Shown in pieces: positions 45,486-56,906 of a stretch of 64,000 nucleotides of DNA. Position numbers and translations under genes: made by a program. The DNA lies in assembly GCF_000143535.2 (NCBI RefSeq), contig NC_037318.1:620001-684000 (forward strand). Direction: 5' to 3'. Within the stretch, counting starts at the first letter, position 1; every line of letters starts with the position of its first letter. The DNA comes from Botrytis cinerea B05.10. Its lineage: Eukaryota > Ascomycota > Leotiomycetes > Helotiales > Sclerotiniaceae. The notes below the pieces were generated by a model. That model had not been told where the DNA came from. It saw only the letters and a program-made list of their open reading frames with translations, and did no database searches.

Positions 45486-47181
45486 ATGTCTGGACACAGC
45501 GAGTTGGAGGTTGTTAATCAGCCTTTCGAATATTATGGTCCACAGCAGCAAGACAAATTGAGTCCAGTTGTTGGCGGCAGCAGACAAACAGATGAGGATG
45601 GGCGCCCATACTATCAAGAAGATACAAAGTTCATAGGGATGCCAGTATTCCCTGCGGAACTTCCATTCGATAATTATAACCAGTCCCCAATCGCACTTTC
45701 ACACAGGACATCATCAAATTTATCAGCCCAACAATATAGCGCTTGCTCGGAGGCTCCATCATCACCGGCACTACACAATGCACCTTTGATCAAACAGCCA
45801 GTGTCGACGGAGAAAGAAGCAATAGTATATACAGAGGGAACGCAGAAGAAACGAAGACCGTGGAAATGGTACATCTTAGCTGGTGTCCTCGGAATCATCA
45901 TAGTCATAGCGGCAGTGATTGGAGGAGTTGTCGCATCTAAGAAGAAGAGCGTAGCTTCTGTCGATGAGATACCCGGTAACACAGAATCATCTAATAGCTC
46001 ATCACCCACGACTTCGACGACGACTCCATCAACAAGCAATTCGCCCACTTCAACAAACAGTGCATCGCTGGCGGCCTCTACCGTTGCTCCATTCCAAAGA
46101 AATCTTGCCGCGATATCCTACGAGTCCAACAACGTCAATAACTCTAGAGTTTATTATCAAGACAATCAGGGCAACATACTGGAAGCACATAACAATGCAT
46201 CGAGTGAGAACTGGTCAATAAGTTCAGTTGTTACCGCTAAAAATGGTTCATCGTTTGCTGCCGCTGTGACGATGCCTCAAAATGATTTCGTAGGTCATAA
46301 TATTTCCGGTAGTAAAGCTTATACTAACTGGAATACAGGAAATCACTGTATTATACTCAGATTCCGAAAATCTTCTTCACGATATCATATATGATGTCGC
46401 TTCAGATTCATGGAAAGAAGGAACCTTGTCTTCTGAGAAGTACATAATCTCAGAGGATTCAAGAGTTGCGGTGATGTACTGGCAATGCGCCCTATGCACA
46501 AATACCACCATCATCGCTTTTCAAGATGCGAACAACAAAATGCAGGTTGGAAACTTGACCACCTCGGGCTGGGTTTTAACCCAAATCAGGGTTGATGTTG
46601 TTGAGAATACCGGCCTTGCGTTGCAGCCATTTTACCGTCCAGATGCAGCAGATCAAATAAACTTGTACTATCAAAATCCGAGTAGCGTCATGACCATTTC
46701 AGCTTGGGAATATGCTAGTGAGTTTTCTATAAACTTGTTTTATTTCATCTTACATTTCAGCTAATGAGACCCTTTAGATCAAGCTTGGAGGTTGGATGCC
46801 GCATCGTACTATTCCTGCACATTCGGCGTTCCAATCGCTGCATCTGCATCTTACACACATGTTGACTTTACTGGCGACGTGGAAACGGGTTTCGAAACTT
46901 GGGGGGAAACACTCGTGATGTCGCGTAATGGTATTAAAACAAACACGTATTCGGGAGCTATTAATACTTGGTCGGCCATGGGGACTCATCCGTCAGCAAT
47001 GTCAAACTCCACACAAAATCCGAAAGTGTTCAAATCCATAGCAGTTACCGCGATTGGAGCTGCGTTTGCGGTTGTGGAAATTGATGGGAAAGCCGACGAG
47101 ATCGAAGCGTTTCAAGTGCAAGACGACGCGGTCAATTGGGACACGGCTGGGACCGTCGATATTGGCGATATTTGGGGGTAA
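45486..47181 (+). CDS. Type II membrane protein with fucose-lectin-like ectodomain
   Basis: Exons 45486..46289, 46339..46717 and 46778..47181 give 528 aa. The N-terminal ~125 residues are cytosolic-type and Pro/Ser/Gln-rich. A basic patch KKRRPWK precedes a single transmembrane helix at ~127-151 (ILAGVLGIIIVIAAVIGGVV), then KKK and a Ser/Thr-rich stalk. The ectodomain has repeated Y(E/Y)..N..(R/N)VYYQD..G.I.E motifs (AAISYESNNVNNSRVYYQD, INLYYQNPSS), as in six-bladed fungal fucose-specific lectins of the AAL type. Sugar-binding residues were not checked blade by blade. Intron 1 (GTAGGT...ATACAG, branch CTAAC) joins MPQNDF to EITVLYSD. It may sense or bind glycans at the cell surface; that is inference. 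Confidence 0.78.
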
Positions 47182-47671
47182 ATGAAAAAAAATTATAATG
47201 CATGTGTTTATGGGATTATGGAATTCTTGTACATAAATAAAATTCGAGGGTTCGGTACCCCTTTCTTTCCTAGGCTATATTCGCCCTAAATATTCTTGTC
47301 AATGTTTAGATGTCTTTTTCTTTCTTGGGTTTCAATGTTTGTATCCTGGAAAGTCGCAACCATGAATGAGTAAATGGTCGTGGCCTTGCCTGGGGATAAG
47401 CTGAATTCTACTTTTGCTCACCGAATGCGTGAGCCGCATAACGACCTTGCAATCACCTATCAAATCGCCAACGCCCTTTTTTGCAGACCTTGTAGCTTTA
47501 AAGCAGCATAACAAGATCTCTCACCAATATATGTTTATGGTCTATCCTCATCAAGACTCTACGCCAAAATTTACCTTGTTTTCTCTTGAAATCTTTTCTC
47601 GCTTCGAATTTTCATCGCCGCTCTTTCCAAACTTCGGTATCATCTACCCTTTTCGACAACTTGCATACAAG
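47182..47671. other. Spacer between the lectin-like and C2H2 genes
   Basis: No gene; contains the C2H2 promoter and leader. Confidence 0.5.
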
Positions 47672-48935
47672 ATGGACGGCAGCTACAACCTATCACCCGA
47701 AGATATCACCGATGAATCCTGGCAAGAATTTGTTGATTGGCATTTCGCGAATCCAGTTGACATGGGCACAGAGTCAGTGGCTTAAAAAAAATGCTAACTC
47801 ATAGAAAAAGGGCTCTACCATCGGGAGTTGGTTCAACACCCAATGACGCATCAACAAACAAGGCCCGCTTGACGCACTATATACTGTATGTAATAATCCC
47901 CTCTTGCCATATAGTTTGGATTTACTCACAAATAACAGCCAGGGTCGATACGGAGATGGGTACACATACACCAAAACAACTTGCGCTACTTGCTCATCAG
48001 AGCTCGACACATCGGAACTTGCACTTTATACAAAAGACCAAAATGTGTATTGTAGGAAGAGCAAGTCTCTTAACCATCCGCTACTATCCTGTGTTCAAGG
48101 CTGTGGGTTGAACTTTCATACATTGAAAGATCTCAGGGAGCATTGCAGGACTACCAATCATAAAGCTCTTCGTTGCCCCGTTCCAGGATGTGTCGTTGCA
48201 TTAAGTGGTTTGTACCAAGGTGAAGATCATCTAAAAACATGCCACGGAGGAACAAAACTCGCATGCCACCAGTGTGAAGAACTATTCGGAGATACGGCGA
48301 ACCTCGACATCCATGCCTCTAATAGAGGGCATTCTGCATACATTTGTCGATATCCTGATTGCGAGTCAATAGCTGGGAGATTCAGCGACTTGATTCGGCA
48401 CCAAGCATGTCACAAGAAAGATGTTCCCCGTCATCCATGTCCCCATTGTCGCACGTAAGTACTCTCGTGCTCTTGAGGTACAGGATCATTATAGTTGCTG
48501 ATTGACCTACTTAGATATCGAGGAAATAACGGGTTTAAGAGGAAGGACCATCTTAGACAGCACATCAGAAATTACCACAAGATTGAGTCCAACCACATTG
48601 GTTGGATAGGTTCTTCTCCATTTCTCTGCAAACACATCAATTGCCAGAGCTATGCTGTGATGGAACGTCAAAATCTTAGATCTCTCGACGATCTCACCCA
48701 GCACATGCTGACCGAGCACAACTCCTCTGCGTTCATCTGCGATAAAATGTCCTGCGACCGAGTAGGACTAAACGGTTTCGAAACGAAGAAGCTTTTTCAA
48801 GACCATCTCAAGAAAGAACACCCTTCACCCTTTCAGTGCACTCATCCAGGGTGTGATCGGATTGGTTCCAAAGGCTGGCTTCGAGAAAAAGATCAGACGA
48901 AGCATATGTTTCAGAAGCATGGCATCAGTGTTTGA
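47672..48935 (+). CDS. C2H2-type zinc-finger protein
   Basis: Proposed exons 47672..47772, 47805..47885, 47939..48454 and 48515..48935 give 372 aa. It contains many Cys/His pairs with C2H2 spacing: CVQGCGLNFHTLKDLREHC, CPVPGCVVAL, CHQCEELFGDTANLDIHASN, CRYPDCESI, CPHCRTYRGNNGFKRKDHL, CKHINCQSYAV and CTHPGCDRIGSKGWLREKD. Three of the joins are regular. The first intron would be only 32 nt (GTCAGT, GCTAAC, CATAG), unusually short, so the N-terminal exon is the least certain part; the start could instead be the ATG at 47791. It is likely a nuclear DNA-binding regulator. Target unknown. Confidence 0.75.
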
Positions 48936-49370
48936 ATACGACGATAAGGGATCAGCTTTATCTTCTCATCCTTAAGAACACTTGCATATCGATGGCTGCT
49001 AGGGAATAATTATTCTTTGTGTTCGGTTTGTCACGTTGATTGATTTGTTACTCACTTGAGTGTCTCTTTGATGTCTCATATCTTGTCTGTTTCATTATAT
49101 TTGAACTTGCATTGCTCTTCCGAAAAATCAAAACACAAAAACAGAGGAGGAATTTCTGGCTTAGCAAAAGATGGAGAGAGAAGGACATAGAGATTTGAAG
49201 TGTTTTTCTCATTGCGTTTTCTTTTGCTCTGTGTCTTTTATTATAGCTTTATCATGTTACATTGTCTTTCGTCGATTCATTCTGGCCTATTAGATAGAAT
49301 ACAGTGACCTTTGCAACTACCACAGCTTTCGTTGATTACTGGGCATTGAAACCCTCTTGCACTCTATCGT
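48936..49370. other. Convergent spacer
   Basis: Lies between the C2H2 and MYND genes; no gene seen. Confidence 0.6.
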
Positions 49371-50173
49371 CTAATCGTTCAAATCCATGTTGCAAACCGT
49401 TTTCAAAACCTTACACTCACTCTTATGACCCTGTTCATTCCATCCTTTAATTTGACATTCCTGTATTCGTAGTAAGCCCATCAACCACTCAAAGAGCCAT
49501 CTTTCCAGATAGGAAAACATACCTTGCCACAATACCAAACCTCACTGCAACCTTTACACCTTGAAAGCTGCTCCTCACTATCCTTCCTCTCACATGAGTG
49601 ACATATCACCAGATCCCCTCGGCTGTTTTCTTCAATACTTTCACGAGCTTTAATAAATCTCTCACTCATTCCTAACAGTTTATCCAAAGATGCTGGTATG
49701 ATCTACGATTCTTCATCAGCCTTGAAACAATTTTTAAGAACGCAAAAATAACTCACAGTAAGATCACCCCACACACACCTGACATACCCCTGTTTTCCCT
49801 CTCTGACCCCATGCCTTCTCGGGTTCGGCACCACGACTGTGTGTCCTTTCTTCAATTTCTTGATATCGAAGTCATGTCCGTCTCCACCACTGTTCCCATT
49901 CACACTTCCCTCCAATTGTGCAGGCGTCAATGGCGATTCGAGAATAATCGTTAGCGCGAATGACGCACTAGCGGAATCTGTGCATATAAAAGTTGGTGTG
50001 GTGGAAAGCGTCATATTCTGGGATATAGTTGCTAAAAGATATGTTTTTCGGGCCTCCCCGGGTGCAGTCTGATTAGGGGATGCAGTGGAGGAGGGATCAG
50101 CGGTGGGGTTGAGAGGACAGGTGGAGAACGTTAGGAAGGCGGGGGAGAGGAGGTTGGGGAAGTCGGGGGACAT
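49371..50173 (-). CDS. MYND zinc-finger protein
   Basis: Minus-strand exons 50173..49757, 49702..49523 and 49460..49371, all joined in phase 0, give 228 aa. The C-terminal MYND finger is split by the last intron: CHSCERKDSEEQLSRC then CKGCSEVWYCGK joins ECQIKGWNEQGHKSECK, giving the full C-C-C-C-C-C-H-C ligand set. The N-terminal part (MSPDFPNLLSPAFLTFSTC ... KKGHTVVVPNPRRHGVREGK) resembles other short fungal MYND proteins. The start was chosen at the first ATG in the coding frame, since the frame upstream lacks one. MYND fingers bind proline-rich partners; the role is otherwise unknown. Divergent from the F-box-like gene. Confidence 0.82.
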
Positions 50174-50754
50174 TTTGAGGAGGATTGGTGTTGGGACGTG
50201 ATTGTCGAGTGAAATTCGTGGACAGTGAAGTTGAGATGTGAGGGGATTTTCGAGATTGATGACGGCGAGACGATTGATGAGAATCTTGGGATGAAACACA
50301 GCATGAAACGTGCGGACATGGAGGAGCGTGGGAGCTCAACTCTCAGGTATTTTGGCAAGTCATTCGATTTTCCTTGTTTAATTGATTGAAGATCTGTCAC
50401 AGATGCCCAATCTGACCACACACATCAGAAGACAGGACGAATAGTATCTCGTATCAACGATGGCGGGAAAAAATCATTCTCTTCACATGCTAATCACGTG
50501 CAGGACCGGAGATCGTTATCGGGAAATGGAGTGGATAGGTTTTGATTTGACATGCAAAACAAGTCGAATTCAGTAAGCTGAGTTGTTCAATGTAACGGGG
50601 GTGGCAGATCCCTCCCGTTTTACGACTGGGCGGAAAACATCTCTCCACCTTACTAATAATATGGCCACTCATCATTCCACCACGGAGACTCACCGGTAAT
50701 CACCAAATTTTCGGTGGAGCAGCGGATCGAGTCAGTCGTCATACATGCATATCC
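50174..50754. promoter_or_regulatory. Shared upstream region, MYND and F-box-like genes
   Basis: A 581-bp head-to-head spacer with no named element. An ATG frame at about 50230-50420 on the minus strand is unsupported. Confidence 0.45.
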
Positions 50755-51636
50755 ATGATAATGACACTGTACGACCCAGTTCTGATATTTGAGAATCAAT
50801 CCCTCTCACGTTTCTACAATTTCGACGAAGCAGTTTCCAAGAGACAAAGAAGAGATATCAACATGTCTGCCGATTCAATCACCTCTACCCGAAGCGGGAC
50901 CCCTCCCATCCTCAAATGCCCATTCGAGATTAGGCTAATGATCTACCGAATCCTCATTCCTTCAATTGACCCTTCGGCAGACTTCGACTGGACATCCGCC
51001 TGGGATCCAAACCGCCCGAAATCTCGCTGCGAAGAGCACAAACTCTACTCACCGCCTATACTTCACACAAACCAAATGATCTATCGAGAAGTCTTGAACG
51101 AACTTTACTGTTTCCTACCTTATCGGACATCAATCAGCAACTATGGCATTCGATTCTTAGGCTACACATTCATAAAGCCGCCCCCGGCGTTTCAATACGT
51201 ACACACCCTGGATCTCACGATTCAAATCAACAGTTACTCTCATTCAAAGATTGCCAACATCTTGAAATCTTGTGTGGAGACTAGCTGCGCAAACGGACAC
51301 TTACGTCGATTACAAATTGGTCTCTCCTTTAGCTTGCAGTCTTTTCAATCGAACAGGGGGAATTCTGGCGAGCTTCGAAAAATGCTGGAGAAGAATCTGT
51401 ATCCGTTACGGAGGAACCTTCGTCGCCTAAACCAATTCGTTGTCAGGAGAGTATCCGATAGGGACATTTCAAGTTCCAATCGAAGTGTCTCGGGTTCGTT
51501 CCTGGCACAGAGAGAAGAGTTCATGGATACCGTTCAGGGTTTTATGAATCAGTTGGCAAGGGAAGTGATGGATCGTTGTAATCCTGCCAAGACAATTGAG
51601 TGCAGTCGCAAGTCGTATGCTTTGCTTCAGAGATGA
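50755..51636 (+). CDS. F-box-like uncharacterised protein
   Basis: Intronless, 293 aa. Residues ~50-70 read PPILKCPFEIRLMIYRILIP, the L/P-x-E-I-R-x-x-I-Y opening typical of the large family of fungal F-box-like/DUF proteins. It continues with PPILHTNQMIYREVLNELYC, the usual second motif of that family. No leucine-rich repeats are evident. A later ATG (50863, MSADSITS) is an alternative start. These proteins are thought to be SCF substrate adaptors or relics of them. Function unknown. Confidence 0.75.
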   Translation: MIMTLYDPVLIFENQSLSRFYNFDEAVSKRQRRDINMSADSITSTRSGTPPILKCPFEIRLMIYRILIPSIDPSADFDWTSAWDPNRPKSRCEEHKLYSPPILHTNQMIYREVLNELYCFLPYRTSISNYGIRFLGYTFIKPPPAFQYVHTLDLTIQINSYSHSKIANILKSCVETSCANGHLRRLQIGLSFSLQSFQSNRGNSGELRKMLEKNLYPLRRNLRRLNQFVVRRVSDRDISSSNRSVSGSFLAQREEFMDTVQGFMNQLAREVMDRCNPAKTIECSRKSYALLQR

Positions 51637-52970
51637 AGGGGATGATGTGGCCTATTTCGATAAAATTTCGTCATGTTCGCTTAGTATGGCAAACTTCTAT
51701 CCGTACTGGATGGTTCAACCATCGGACGACTGTGAAGGATGAGAACTCTGGGACCTCAAATGTTGGTTTCTTCTCTGCATCTCTACACATACTATATTTC
51801 GGATCCATCCTACAAAGTGCATTCCGATGAATGCCAACGCACGTCATGCCCGAAAGATACAATCGGTCTGTTCAATGTAGCGTTCTTCCAGACATCGAAA
51901 GCTATCGTATCTCAACCCACCTCTGAGATAAGCATTCAATGCTACGCGTATGCCTCGACTTGGTGATAAGGGACGTCTCATCTAGAATCTCATAGATGCG
52001 AGTAAAACGAAATTTCATACGCAATTCAATTTTTGAAGAATTATCTTGATCTGTTTCGAAATGGTCCGAGAGCGGGTGAAGGGTTTCGAGTTAAGATAGT
52101 TAAAGGACCATGGACGAAGCGTGCGGGGTGGGCTATATAGTCGAATTGAGTTTGAAACAAATTTTCTTCCGGAGAGCTTATCATATAGAATAGATAGAAA
52201 TTTTCAATAGATTGTCTTGTATTTCTGTGTTAGTTATATTCTTAACTTTTTGCAAGCTTTGCAATATTAAATTTCATTTTCCAAGCATAAATGTCCGCGT
52301 AATCCACGTGATATTCAAAAAGGCCCCGGCTCCCTTCGCGCCGCGCTCGAAAGCCACACACCACCTCTCCGCCCTGGTAATGACAACAATTAGCCTGATC
52401 CAAGCTCTTCCCTGATCAAACAACACCACCGCTCTTTCATGGATGCGGACTTCGTGTTTACTCGGAATCGCCCGACCGTTGAGATTTATCCACGCAATGT
52501 TTAGAAGTTTCTATAGGAAAAATCCATCCGCCCCGCGCTCGGTGTTTCTAATGAGACGACGTTTGATTCTCATGTCAAACCATAGCCTCTTTTACGCGCT
52601 TTAGATGTCAGCAATCACTTGAAGCATGGCCTGTATTGTATGACTATAGATTTACGTCGGTCACAGCGGGGTTCACGAGAGGCAGAATTATCCTTACGAA
52701 TTGGGATACCTTTCATCAATGAGGTTACAATAGCTTCAAATTTGCTCTAGCGTTTAGACTTTTTATTGGCCGTCCGACCAATCCACCCCTGTTTGAACAT
52801 TGGACTGCATCTAGGCTGCGCAATATGTATAGATGATGTGGAACACCCCTCGTTGAGAAAAATGACCCCCAAGCGCCTGTTGTTACCAAACATAAAGACA
52901 GTGGTATCCCGTCAAAAGTGACGATGGCTTCCCCGTTTCCCCATCCTGTTTTGTTACATTTGCGGTGCAG
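51637..52970. other. Intergenic, no gene seen
   Basis: 1.3 kb with no supported gene; includes the esterase promoter. Confidence 0.55.
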
Positions 52971-54128
52971 ATGCATTCCCTTCTTTATGCTAACATATGC
53001 ATTAGCATTTTGCTGTCATGTACCAATGGTATGTTTATATACATCGGCACCCACTTTCCCTTCTCTCTGACTAACGCTTCTGTAGCATTGATATTTCCCA
53101 ATGTAAATCCTCGTGGGTACAATAGCACGGGATCCAATAGTACGAAATCCAATAATAGTACGAAATCTGAACAGAGCCTCAGAATTGTAAGCCCCCTGTT
53201 CAAGACCATGGTCATGATGCATCCATTTTCGACTCGAGTGTTTGGTCCCTCCTTTGATTTTTTTGTCTCTAATCACTACGCATGCTGACCATCGAAGCAA
53301 CCTCTCGGTAACTCGATAACTTTCGGCTACTTATCTAGTGATGGAAATGGCTTTCGCCTTGGCCTTCGTAATCTACTCACATCTGCTGGAAACACCGTTC
53401 AATATGTGGGCTCGGTTCGAGCAGGCAACATGAGTGACAATTTCAATGAAGGCCACCCAGGGGCCATCATCTCTGAAATTGCCGAATATGCGAAGTTATC
53501 TCTTCCCGAGGATCCAAATCTGGTTTTGCTCATGGCTGGTACCAATGACATGAACAATTTCAACAATGTCACCACAGCTCCAGATCGACTCAGCGGACTC
53601 ATCGATGAGATCACTTCTATGGTTCCGAATGTTACTGTCATAGTTGCTCAGCTTACCCCCGCTTCAAACTCTAGCGTAGATGCCGCGATGGTCGCTTTCA
53701 ATTCTAAGATCCCCGATATCGTTGCGTCTAAAGTTTCCGCTGGTCAAAAAGTTTCCACAGTCAACATGATGGACTATGTCACTGTGAATGACTTAGTAGA
53801 TGGACTTCATCCAACAGATTATGGATATCAGCAAATGGCAAAAGCATGGTTCGCTGGGATTCAGCAAGTACAGAAGAATGGGTGGATAGACCCCCCAATT
53901 TCCACCAACGTCACGCTGGCTCTTCAGACGGCGGTCGCAGCTAGTACAGCTACAAGTACTATCAGCAGTTCCAGCGCCAGTTCCACTAGTACCCAAACTA
54001 CCAGCACAACTATCGGCAGCAGCAGTAGCACGGCCTCTTCCAAATCAGCTTCCGACAGAAATTTTCGTAGTACTTCGATTAGCACAGTATGTCTTTTAGT
54101 TTTGGCCAGCTACTTCTTGCACGCCTGA
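52971..54128 (+). CDS. Secreted GPI-type SGNH hydrolase (carbohydrate esterase family 3-like)
   Basis: Exons 52971..53028, 53086..53186 and 53298..54128 give 329 aa. It has a signal peptide (MHSLLYANICISILLSC) and an Asn/Ser/Thr-rich segment with N-glycosylation sites. SGNH blocks follow: block I RIQPLGNSITFGY (Ser59), block III-like LLMAGTNDMNNF, and block V DGLHPTDYGY (Asp221, His224). The C-terminus is a Ser/Thr-rich stalk ending in a hydrophobic tail (STVCLLVLASYFLHA), consistent with a GPI-anchor signal. Block I has Asn where Asp is usual (GNS for GDS). CE3 members deacetylate xylan or related glycans; the substrate here is inferred only by family. Confidence 0.85.
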
Positions 54129-54986
54129 CTACCTCGGATAATTACTTTTATGCCAAGGTTTTCCCCATACAACATTCGGGGATTGATTCCATCCACCAGA
54201 AACTTTTTGGCATTCTTATGAATTTTGGACACAATCAGGAAATACAAATCCAGCTCAACTTTTCACAAAGAGACGACTTGGTATAGAGAGTACAGCTAGC
54301 GGAGGTTTTGGCTCAAGTGATTAAACGAGGACATGCTCAGGTGTATAATCGAAAGCTCGATAATGAATAGAGTATGGCAAACCTGAAAGACCAGCTAGAC
54401 TTAGTGGAAGATACTCAGGCGCGAACAGCTTTGTATATACAAGTATTTAATTAATTGATAATTTTTATCCTCTGAGTTGTCTCATTTTTGTTTGAAGAAT
54501 TGTGTGGGTTGCGGGTTTGCAGAGTAGAGTATTTTGAGAAAAGTTCTTGGGCTGGATAAAGAAAGGCTCGGTATGAACACACCTAATTGTTCCTTGCAGA
54601 GTATATGCTTATACAACACCCGGTACCATGAAGTGTAGATCATGGAAAAGTTCTCGGTTCCCAGAGATATTCTACTTATTAAAACGATTTTGAGTTTCGA
54701 TTCGAAGCGAAAATTGTCTTCACTCGAAACAATCCATTGTTTGATTTTTGGGGGGGGGGGGTATTTCTTGAACACTTGAAGCCTAAAAAAAAAAAAAAAA
54801 AAAAAAACATCGCAACTCGAGCTATCAAGAAATCTGTATGAATTTCTCTTAATATTGTGATGGATTATGATTGGAAACACTCAGAGGAGAGTGAAATTTA
54901 GCCAAAAAGCACCCGGTGGACAGATTCCCCGTTTTCCAAACTATTCTAGGATAGATAATCTCAAAGTACAATCTCGATATCGAAAC
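54129..54986. other. Intergenic with homopolymers
   Basis: No gene is seen. Contains 12 G (54750-54761) and 23 A (54785-54807). Confidence 0.7.
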
Positions 54987-56402
54987 TTATGTTTCTTCAA
55001 CTCCCACTTCAGCTCCCGCTTCAGCCAAAGCTTTTTTCCGCCTCGCTTCCACTTCCCGCACTGCCTGCTCATGGAACTTAACATGCATAGCTTCCGCCAC
55101 CCCCTCGTCATCAAGCTTCTCCAGCTCATCTGTATCATGTTCCTCTATCCACGTCTCCAATAAACCTTCTTCAACTTTCTTGATAGCATCTGCATATTCC
55201 TTCTCCGCGAGTTCAATCTCCAACGCTCCTCCATCCAATTTCCTCAATCGTTCTTCATCAAACGTATGTTTTAAAACTTCTTCTCCCACCCAATCGGGTA
55301 ATTTTCTATACATCAAACCTACTCTATCCTGATAAGCACTTTTAAGCTTAAGATAAAGTTCTCCAGAAAAAGGTCTTTGATCAATCTCAGCTGTGAGAGT
55401 TCCTCTTAACATGCGATCCAGCTCCTCACTCAAATGAGACTCAATCGGTTTAACATCCAAAAGTTTTCCTTTCTCCTTATCAAACGTCCCAAGAACCACA
55501 CCGGTACGAGCCAACTCATACACAACCGCCGTCAACCACCACACCTCCCCCCTCTTTTTCCGCTCCTGCGGTTCCCAATCTTCATCATCCGAAGCCGGCT
55601 CATCATATTCCTCGAGATCAGGAACATGACCACCCGGAGGCTGCGTAAACGCGACTCCAAAATCGCCAATCTTTACGTGCGGATATCCGTTCTCTCTATC
55701 GGGTCCCCATTGCAGAAATACATTCCCGGATTGCATATCGTTTTGGAAAATCACGTCGCGCCCCTGGTGTTCACTCGTGGTATTGTAATCCGGATGTTCG
55801 TTATGGAGAAACGCAATGGCGCTGACGATTTCGTAGAAGATCTGCCAGATCAGTAGCTCAGGCGGTTTGACATTGTGAGTCCGAAATGCTTTTGCTAGAC
55901 TCGATAGGCTACCGGCATCGCAGTATTCAAAGTAAAGGCCTCTAACAGGTTTGTCATAACCGTATTCGGGTACGTATTGAACAAATGCTTCGAGATTGCA
56001 TATGTGAGGATGTCCACCCCTGATGAATCGGAGATAGATTCTCGTTTCTGAATCCCGTTTAGCACGAAGACTTAGTCTTTCTGCCGATTGAGAAGAACTC
56101 TTGGTGGCTTCGCTGCTAGGTGTGAGAGGGGGTACAAGAGCACCTTCCGGAAGGTCCAATTCGAATTTTCCGAGGTTCCACTGGAGCTTCAAGGCGTAGG
56201 GCTTTTTCGTCTCTGTATTAATGACCTTTAGAACAACACCAAATCCACCGCTTGCAATGTGCCCATCAAAATGGTGATTATTATAATTGAAGCCATGGTC
56301 ATCTCTCCATTTGTTGCGCCGTATAGTTATGTTCTTCTTCCGGAGAGCTTTCATATATATCACTGCAGCCGTGTCGAATCCAAGTGGTCCAGGCTGTGAC
56401 AT
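54987..56402 (-). CDS. Atypical protein kinase-domain protein
   Basis: Intronless, 471 aa from the ATG at 56402 (MSQPGPLGFDTAAV). Kinase features: glycine loop IASGGFGVV (~49-57), the ATP lysine in YALKLQ (K72), a catalytic loop IFQNDMQSGNVFL and KIGDFGVAF. The HRD motif is therefore QND: the catalytic Asp and the following Asn remain but His and Arg are changed. The activation segment is short and acidic (EEYDEPASDDEDWEPQE) with no APE. The C-terminal ~110 residues are a charged coiled coil. The ATP, Mg and base residues are present, so activity is possible. It resembles fungal kinases that fall outside the main groups; the function is unknown. Confidence 0.82.
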   Translation of the reverse strand: MSQPGPLGFDTAAVIYMKALRKKNITIRRNKWRDDHGFNYNNHHFDGHIASGGFGVVLKVINTETKKPYALKLQWNLGKFELDLPEGALVPPLTPSSEATKSSSQSAERLSLRAKRDSETRIYLRFIRGGHPHICNLEAFVQYVPEYGYDKPVRGLYFEYCDAGSLSSLAKAFRTHNVKPPELLIWQIFYEIVSAIAFLHNEHPDYNTTSEHQGRDVIFQNDMQSGNVFLQWGPDRENGYPHVKIGDFGVAFTQPPGGHVPDLEEYDEPASDDEDWEPQERKKRGEVWWLTAVVYELARTGVVLGTFDKEKGKLLDVKPIESHLSEELDRMLRGTLTAEIDQRPFSGELYLKLKSAYQDRVGLMYRKLPDWVGEEVLKHTFDEERLRKLDGGALEIELAEKEYADAIKKVEEGLLETWIEEHDTDELEKLDDEGVAEAMHVKFHEQAVREVEARRKKALAEAGAEVGVEET

Positions 56403-56906
56403 TATGCTTCTGTGTCGAGTATACACTCAAGGGCCAATACTGTTCAGCGAACTGGAAGCGCAGGGAATATTTTTCGAAGCATCAATGTGACAATGGTCGT
56501 TAAGATCAAAGAGAAATCAGCTCTCCCAAAACAGATTCCTTTGTCTAAAAAGATGAACTTGGATGGAAATGAAACCGACACAATGACAACCAGGAATATT
56601 GTAATTGTTATACACATTACACGGAAAAACTTTGAAGCACGGAGCCACCATCTAAAGATTCGAGGAAAGGGATATTGTATTTGACAAGCTGAGCAAATTT
56701 CCAACACTCTAGCTATTAAAAACCGCCCTGCGGCTGTATTGGTGACGCCCCGCATCGGAAAATCATAATTGGAACTATTTCGTCCTGGTATCTGCCGCCC
56801 TGTCGTTTCTCCTATTCTGCAACCAGCGCCAAACCATGAATGTTGCCAGGAAGAAGCACACTAGCACCGCTAAATTGTAAGGACTTTTGAGATTGGCTTC
56901 TTCTAG
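56403..56906. other. Spacer, no gene seen
   Basis: About 500 bp between two minus-strand genes; holds the kinase promoter. Confidence 0.5.
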
